The notes beneath the pieces are model-generated. The model did no database searches. It was not told the DNA's origin and saw only the letters and a program-made list of their open reading frames with translations. Made by a program: the position numbers and the translations under genes. DNA of 64,000 nt from JASHUC01 sp035523875 (lineage in GTDB: Bacteria > Pseudomonadota > Gammaproteobacteria > Steroidobacterales > Steroidobacteraceae), in assembly GCA_035523875.1 (NCBI GenBank), contig DATKPY010000037.1, forward strand, positions 146,105 through 210,104, in the 5' to 3' direction. Positions 59,577-64,000 of this stretch are shown one piece after another. Numbering within the stretch: the first letter of the stretch is position 1; each line of letters begins with the position of its first letter.

Positions 59577-61025
59577 TCAGCCGGCGTCGGTGATGCCCGC
59601 CTCCGCGAGGATGCGCTGCACGGGCGCGAGCTGCCGCTCATAGCGGCGCCACTGCTCGAGGGCGGTGCGGTAGAGCGGGCGGCGCACCTGGGCGGCGCTC
59701 GCGGTCGTGCTCGCCGCCGGGTTGCGATGGAACTCGACACAGGCATCCTCCCAGGGGAGCCCGCAGAACTGCAGCAATCTTTGCGTCTCGGTCACCTGAT
59801 CGGCGACCAGCCGCTCATAGCGCACCTCGTGAATGGCGCCCGGGAAGAGGCTCGCCCAGTGCCGCATCAGCCGCTCGTAGGCGACGTAGTACCGCGCGAG
59901 CTCCGTGAGATCGTAGGAGTACGGGTAGCCGTCCTCGAACAGGCTCTTGTAGATCGCGTAGCACGCCGCCATCGGCGCTCGGCGCACGTGCACGATCCGC
60001 GCGCGCGGCAGCGCGCGCTCGATCAGTGCGCAGTAGAGATGGTTGAGGGGCATCTTGTCCGTGAAGCGCGCGCCGGTGGCGCCGGCGGCGCGTGCGCGAG
60101 CGAGGTAGTCCCGGCCGAGCGCCGCAAAATCGAGCCGTGCGGACCGCGCGATGAGCTCGCGCCGCGACCGCGGCGCCGGCCCGCCGTCGCGCCGCACGGC
60201 ATCGACCACGGCGTGCGCGAAGCAGGGCAGCTCCCCTGCGGCCGTGACAGCCGAGTGGCTGTCGAGGATACGCTCGAGGAGCGTGCTGCCGCTGCGCGGA
60301 AGACCGACGATGAAGATCGGGGACTCCTCGCTCGCATCGGCAGCGGGTCCGGGTCCTGCGTCGGGGAATGCCTCGATGATCCAGTCCACCGTCGCGAGAT
60401 CGCCCACCGGGTCGTAGCGCATGTGCTCGCGCCGCAGCCGCGCGCCGCGCGCCAGGTGCGCGAACGAGCGCTCGTGCTCGCCGAGATCCTCGAGCTCCTT
60501 GGCGAGCGCGTAGCGCAGCTGAACCTCACCGTGCCAGTCGGGCCGGCCGGCGGCGAGGGCGCGCTCGAGCTCGGCCACGTGATTGCGCGCCGCCGTCTGG
60601 GTACGCAGATCCGCGCGGTTGCGGTACGCCTCGTAGTCGGTGGGATTGAGCGCAAGCGCGCGATCGTAGTCGGCCTCCGCATCCTCGAGCGCGCCCAGGA
60701 AGCGCCGCACGGCGGCGCGATTGAAGAGGAACTGCGGCTCCCGCGGGGCGAGCCGCACCGCCTCGTCGTACGCCCGCAGGGCTCCTCGCTGATCGTTCGC
60801 GCGGCTGAAGAGGGTGCCGAGGGCATCCCAGAGCACCGGATCGGCCGGGGCGTGGCGCTCAACGGCTGCGGCGGCCGTACCGGCCTCGGGCAGGCGCCCC
60901 AGCACGAGCAGACACTGAGCGCGCGCGAGCAACAGCCGCGCATCCGTCGGGGCGCGGGCGAGTGCCTCCTCGGCGCGCGCCAGGGCCTCGGCAGGCGGGC
61001 GCGGAGTCTCGATCGAGTCGCTCAT
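59577..61025 (-). CDS. TPR-containing sulfotransferase
   Basis: 482 residues. Residues about 10-200 are TPR repeats (ALARAEEALARAPTDARLLL; ALRAYDEAVRLAPREPQFLF; AEADYDRALALNPTDYEAY). The C-terminal part is a PAPS-dependent sulfotransferase (Sulfotransfer_3) with the phosphosulfate loop IFIVGLPRSGSTLLERIL near residue 240, and a 3'-phosphate segment ARIVHVRRAPMAACYAIY. The fusion is common in proteobacteria; protein-tyrosine or small-molecule targets are unknown. It is the last gene of a run DUF1028/RidA/HpaB on the minus strand, 17 bases after the DUF1028 gene. Confidence 0.87.
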   Translation of the reverse strand: MSDSIETPRPPAEALARAEEALARAPTDARLLLARAQCLLVLGRLPEAGTAAAAVERHAPADPVLWDALGTLFSRANDQRGALRAYDEAVRLAPREPQFLFNRAAVRRFLGALEDAEADYDRALALNPTDYEAYRNRADLRTQTAARNHVAELERALAAGRPDWHGEVQLRYALAKELEDLGEHERSFAHLARGARLRREHMRYDPVGDLATVDWIIEAFPDAGPGPAADASEESPIFIVGLPRSGSTLLERILDSHSAVTAAGELPCFAHAVVDAVRRDGGPAPRSRRELIARSARLDFAALGRDYLARARAAGATGARFTDKMPLNHLYCALIERALPRARIVHVRRAPMAACYAIYKSLFEDGYPYSYDLTELARYYVAYERLMRHWASLFPGAIHEVRYERLVADQVTETQRLLQFCGLPWEDACVEFHRNPAASTTASAAQVRRPLYRTALEQWRRYERQLAPVQRILAEAGITDAG

Positions 61026-61042
61026 CAGGGCGGCTCGCCCGC

Positions 61043-61753
61043 TCACCCGGGGCCGCAGTCGCCCGGCACGCCGAAACGCGGTGCACTGCCTGGATCGATC
61101 GCGCGGCGCACGTAATCCTCGATCTGCGGCGCATAGCGCTCCCACAGCGCCGAGAGCTGCTGCAGTGGCGCCTCCTCGCTCCAGTCGATGCGCAGGTCGA
61201 CGATCGGCCAACTGAGCTCGCGCGCGATGAGCAGACCGGCGGAGTGAACCGGACCGGCCTCGCCGCCGGCGGCGGCTCCCGCGTGCAGCGCGGCGATGAG
61301 GCGCTCGCCGAAGGCGCGGGTCTGCGACTCGCTCGCGCGCGGTGCGCCCGCACGCTCGAACGCCGCGGTCATCGCGGCGGGCACGCCGGGGTTCGCGAGC
61401 AGATTACCTGCGGCGGCCGCGTGCGACCCCAACGCGGTGGCGCGGGTTCCGGGGGCGAGCGCTCCGGTGTGCGCGGCGGGAGGGCCGTCGCGGCCGATCG
61501 CGATCAGCTGGCGATAGGCGGCGAAGGGCGTCGCCCGCAGCGCCAGATCGAGGGCGGCTCCGGCGCCCGCGCCCCGCCCGAGCGCATCGAGCATGAGCGT
61601 GCCGAGCGCGGGGTCGGTCAGGCTTTGCGTCGCGACCGCGCCGATCCCGCCGCGCGCGTGCGCGCAGCGCGCAGCGACCGCCGGTGAGGACGAGGCGAGC
61701 GCGACGCCGAACACGTGCGCGTCGCTCGAGCGGGCGACGATCGAGAACGTCAT
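61043..61753 (-). CDS. DUF1028 family Ntn-hydrolase-like protein
   Basis: 236 residues, DUF1028 family: N-terminal MTFSIVARSSDAHVFGVALASSSPAVAARC, shown here in short as TFSIVARS and FGVALASSS, then GGIGAVATQSLTDPALG and GNLLANPGVPAAM. The family is related to the Ntn-hydrolase fold and often stands beside RidA, amidohydrolase and peptide-uptake genes, but its reaction is not established. It starts five bases after the RidA gene ends, so the two are co-expressed. Confidence 0.85.
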   Translation of the reverse strand: MTFSIVARSSDAHVFGVALASSSPAVAARCAHARGGIGAVATQSLTDPALGTLMLDALGRGAGAGAALDLALRATPFAAYRQLIAIGRDGPPAAHTGALAPGTRATALGSHAAAAGNLLANPGVPAAMTAAFERAGAPRASESQTRAFGERLIAALHAGAAAGGEAGPVHSAGLLIARELSWPIVDLRIDWSEEAPLQQLSALWERYAPQIEDYVRRAIDPGSAPRFGVPGDCGPG

Positions 61754-61758
61754 CCCCG

Positions 61759-62181
61759 TCAGCTCCCGGGCTCCTCGGGAATCACGGCGATCACGTCGAT
61801 CTCGACCAGCCATTCCGGCCGCGCGAGCCCCGCGACGACAACTCCAGTGGAGACCGGATGCACGCCCCTCAGCCAGCGCCCGACCGTGCGGTACACCGGC
61901 TCCCGCCAGCGCGGATCGGTGAGATAAATGGTGATCTTGCAGATGTGCTCGCGCGCGGCCCCCGCCTCCGCGAGCAGCTCGACCAGATTGCGCATCGCCT
62001 GGTCGGCCTGCGCCGCCGCATCGCCCACCGCGACGCTCGCGCCGGTCGCAAGATCCTGCCCCACTTGCCCGCGCACGAAGACCATGCGCCCACGGGCGAC
62101 CACGACCTGGCACAGATCGTTGTCGAGCTGCTGCTCGGGATAGGTGTCGCGGGTGTTGAAGGGGCGGATGCGCGTGTGCAC
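61759..62181 (-). CDS. RidA-family (YjgF) enamine/imine deaminase
   Basis: 140 residues. The family core is clear: FVRGQVGQDL, ICKITIYLTDPRW and GLARPEWLVEIDVIAV with Arg121 and Glu127, the residues that bind the carboxylate and activate water in active RidA proteins. It would hydrolyse reactive enamines/imines released from amino-group metabolism. The trimer-forming size is typical. It lies nine bases after the HpaB-type monooxygenase gene, so it may clear an imine intermediate made in this pathway. Confidence 0.88.
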   Translation of the reverse strand: MHTRIRPFNTRDTYPEQQLDNDLCQVVVARGRMVFVRGQVGQDLATGASVAVGDAAAQADQAMRNLVELLAEAGAAREHICKITIYLTDPRWREPVYRTVGRWLRGVHPVSTGVVVAGLARPEWLVEIDVIAVIPEEPGS

Positions 62182-62190
62182 GAGCGCATT

Positions 62191-63693
62191 CTACCGCTGC
62201 CGCGCGAACCACCTGCGCACCGCCTCATCCCCAGCGACGCGCGCGGGGCGCTCGAGCACCCGCTCGGAGAGATCCGCGGCGCGACGCACGAAGTCGAGCG
62301 GCCCATCCCAGTCGAAGCTGTGGTAGACGGCGGCGAGGTGCGCGAACGGCGGGGCCTGCGCGAACAGCTGGAAGGTGAGCCGGTGTCCGGCGTAATCGGA
62401 GTTGAGCAGGTCGCGGGCGAGGGCCAAGAGCTTGCGGCGGTCCTCGGCGACCCAGCGTTCGTTCACCGTGTAGTACTTCTCGAGCCAGCCGCGGGTGTCG
62501 GGCGAGTCGAACGACGCCTTGTCCGGTGTCACGCAGATCTGGCCGCCGCAGAGCTCGCGCGCAAGGTGCAGGAACTGGTGGAGCTGACTGCAGGCGAGCA
62601 CGCGGCCCGCATAGAGCAGGGACTGGTTCGGCATCGTGAGCCCGGCGGGGCTGCGCTCGGCGAGCGTGATGGCGGCAGTGAGGTGCGCGTTGATGCCCTC
62701 GCGGTAGACGGCGAGCTGCGCGAGCTTCTCCTGCACGGCCTGCTGCTTGTCGAGACCGGTCTGGCGCACGTTGCAGAGCGCCGCCCCAATCACCATGTCG
62801 GCGAGCTTCAGGTTCCGCTGCACGAAGGCAAACGCCGAGTAGCGGTGCAACGTCGCGCGAATGAACGTGGCGGCGCGCGTGTGCCGGTAGAAGAGCACGT
62901 TCTCCCACGGCACGAGCACGTTATCGAACACGACCAGCGCATCGACCTCATCGAAGCGATTGGCGAGCGGATAGTCGGCCGCGGGAGCGCGCCCGGCGAA
63001 ACCCGTGCGGCAGATGAATTTGAGATTGGGTGCGGCCAGGTCGCAGATGAAGCCCACGGCGTAGTCCGAGAGCGCCTGGTTGCCCCAGTTGGCGATGGTG
63101 GGCTTGGTGAACGCCTGGTTGGCGTACGCGGCGGCGGTCTCGTACTTTGCCCCGCGCACGATGATGCCGGCGTCGGTCTCCTTGACCACGTGCAGCAGCA
63201 TGTCCGGATCCTGATCTTGCGGGAGCTTGGAGCGGTCGCCCTTGGGATCCGTGTTCGCGGAAACGTGGAACGGATCGCCGCGCTCGAGCGACTCGATGTG
63301 GCGGCGGATGTTGGCGGCGAAGCGCGGATCGGCCTCATTGAGGATGGCCTCCCCGTCGTAGAGCGACCACATCTCCCCGACCGTCTCGTCCCCGACGCGC
63401 GTCACCACACCGCCGATCGCCTCGAGAACGGTGTCGGTGGCGCGGCGCTTGTCCCACCAGTCCCGCTCGCTGCGGGGAAGCTTGTGCGCCACGGGACACC
63501 ACTCGCCTTCGTGCTCGTAGGCGAGGAGCGCGCGCGTCGGTGCCTCGTGCTGCATGTCGTAGATGCGCGCGCGAACGTCGATCAGCGGCTTGAACATCGG
63601 GTGGCGCACGAGGTCGCGCACGCGCTCCCCGTTCACGTACACCTCGCGGGAGTCGCGGATCGAGTCGCGATACTGCTCCCCGGTGCGGATCAC
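62191..63693 (-). CDS. HpaB-family FADH2-dependent monooxygenase
   Basis: 500 residues from a GTG that overlaps the preceding stop (GTGA). The HpaB/HpaH pattern of 4-hydroxyphenylacetate 3-hydroxylases is seen throughout: N-terminal TGEQYRDSIRDSREVYVNGE, VHVVKETDAGIIVRGAK-type segment (HVVKETDAGIIVRGAKYETA), FDNVLVPWENVLFYRH and QRNLKLADMVIGAA. These enzymes use FADH2 from a separate reductase to hydroxylate phenols or N-heterocycles. No reductase gene is in the window. Neighbours (RidA, M20 peptidase) suggest a nitrogen-containing aromatic substrate; not proven. Confidence 0.88.
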   Translation of the reverse strand: MIRTGEQYRDSIRDSREVYVNGERVRDLVRHPMFKPLIDVRARIYDMQHEAPTRALLAYEHEGEWCPVAHKLPRSERDWWDKRRATDTVLEAIGGVVTRVGDETVGEMWSLYDGEAILNEADPRFAANIRRHIESLERGDPFHVSANTDPKGDRSKLPQDQDPDMLLHVVKETDAGIIVRGAKYETAAAYANQAFTKPTIANWGNQALSDYAVGFICDLAAPNLKFICRTGFAGRAPAADYPLANRFDEVDALVVFDNVLVPWENVLFYRHTRAATFIRATLHRYSAFAFVQRNLKLADMVIGAALCNVRQTGLDKQQAVQEKLAQLAVYREGINAHLTAAITLAERSPAGLTMPNQSLLYAGRVLACSQLHQFLHLARELCGGQICVTPDKASFDSPDTRGWLEKYYTVNERWVAEDRRKLLALARDLLNSDYAGHRLTFQLFAQAPPFAHLAAVYHSFDWDGPLDFVRRAADLSERVLERPARVAGDEAVRRWFARQR

Positions 63694-64000
63694 GACAGCC
63701 GCTCCAGGAGTGCATCGAGCATCGCATCGCAGCGGCGCAGCTGGTCCGCCTCGATGAACTCATCCGCCCGGTGCGCCTGATCGATCGACCCGGGACCGCA
63801 CACCACGCTCGGCACGCCGACGCAGCTCGAGTACAGCCCCGCCTCGCTTCCGAACCCCACCTTGATCGGCTCGCGATGACCGGTGAGTGCCGCGACGAGC
63901 TCGACGACCGGCGCATCGTGCGGGGTCTCGAGCGCCGGGTACTCGTGGGTGATCTCGAGCGCGATGCTCGCCTCGGCGGGGCGTGCCGACGCGGCCCCCC
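63690..64000 (-). CDS. M20-family peptidase/deacylase (ArgE-like), C-terminal part (cut by window edge)
   Basis: Frame open from the window edge to a TGA at 63690-63692; 102 residues of the C-terminus are visible. The closing motif of ArgE/DapE-type enzymes is clear: KVGFGSEAGLYSSCVGVPSV followed by VCGPGSIDQAHRADEFIEAD, with the histidine that completes the zinc site and a GSI-QAH block. Members deacylate N-acyl amino acids or split carbamoyl amides. The stop overlaps the GTG start of the HpaB-type gene, so the two are translationally coupled. Confidence 0.85.
   Translation of the reverse strand, partial: GAASARPAEASIALEITHEYPALETPHDAPVVELVAALTGHREPIKVGFGSEAGLYSSCVGVPSVVCGPGSIDQAHRADEFIEADQLRRCDAMLDALLERLS

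Overview
The window is a gene-dense, very GC-rich stretch of chromosome with no rRNA, tRNA, IS element, phage gene or CRISPR array that I can see. TonB-dependent receptors, periplasmic PQQ dehydrogenases with fused cytochrome c domains, an Fnr-type hemN, a sigma-54 enhancer-binding regulator and a MacB/HlyD exporter point to a Gram-negative proteobacterium. My best guess is a gammaproteobacterium of the Steroidobacter/Nevskia/Xanthomonas kind, at low confidence. Both window ends cut genes: a DUF748 gene at the left and an M20 peptidase at the right.

Layout. 1-9.9 kb: housekeeping and mixed genes (DUF748, DUF1810, a Pat-like acyl-CoA synthetase/acetyltransferase, nicotinate phosphoribosyltransferase, hemN, a Tat-exported DUF882 protein, an EamA transporter, a lipoprotein, a luciferase-like oxidoreductase). 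9.9-17.5 kb: one minus-strand unit of HlyD adaptor, ABC ATPase, two FtsX permeases, a sigma-54 response regulator and its histidine kinase. It is preceded by a near-consensus sigma-54 promoter and a 12-bp GGACA repeat array, so it looks like a self-regulated exporter. 17.5-20.2 kb: a thiamine-diphosphate enzyme paired with a substrate-binding-protein-like gene that lacks a signal peptide. 20.4-24.9 kb: a quinohaemoprotein alcohol dehydrogenase and a TonB receptor. 25-36.6 kb: a glycosyltransferase, lactate permease, CDF metal exporter, a tandem pair of unknown exported proteins, an ECF sigma operon with a beta-solenoid/RDD membrane protein, an exported medium-chain reductase, and a two-domain GH105-like protein.

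36.7-52.2 kb is the most distinctive region. It holds an exported protein of unknown family, two related PQQ dehydrogenases facing each other, a TonB receptor, a carotenoid-cleavage oxygenase, a tiny Tat-signal protein, a 1030-residue protein made of three SnoaL-like domains fused to an alpha/beta hydrolase, an exported amidohydrolase and a dihaem cytochrome c. Together they read as an uptake-cleave-oxidise-hydrolyse pathway for an apolar, perhaps aromatic or isoprenoid, substrate; the substrate is not known.

52.2-64 kb is a second accessory catabolic or biosynthetic region: an NCS1 permease and MarR regulator divergent from a desaturase/SDR/deacetylase operon, facing a second operon (substrate-binding protein, second desaturase, biuret-hydrolase-like cysteine hydrolase). 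Then come a TPR-sulfotransferase, DUF1028, RidA, an HpaB-type flavin monooxygenase and an M20 peptidase. The mix of NCS1, PuuE-like deacetylase, isochorismatase-fold amidase, RidA and M20 suggests a nitrogen-containing substrate, but this is inference.
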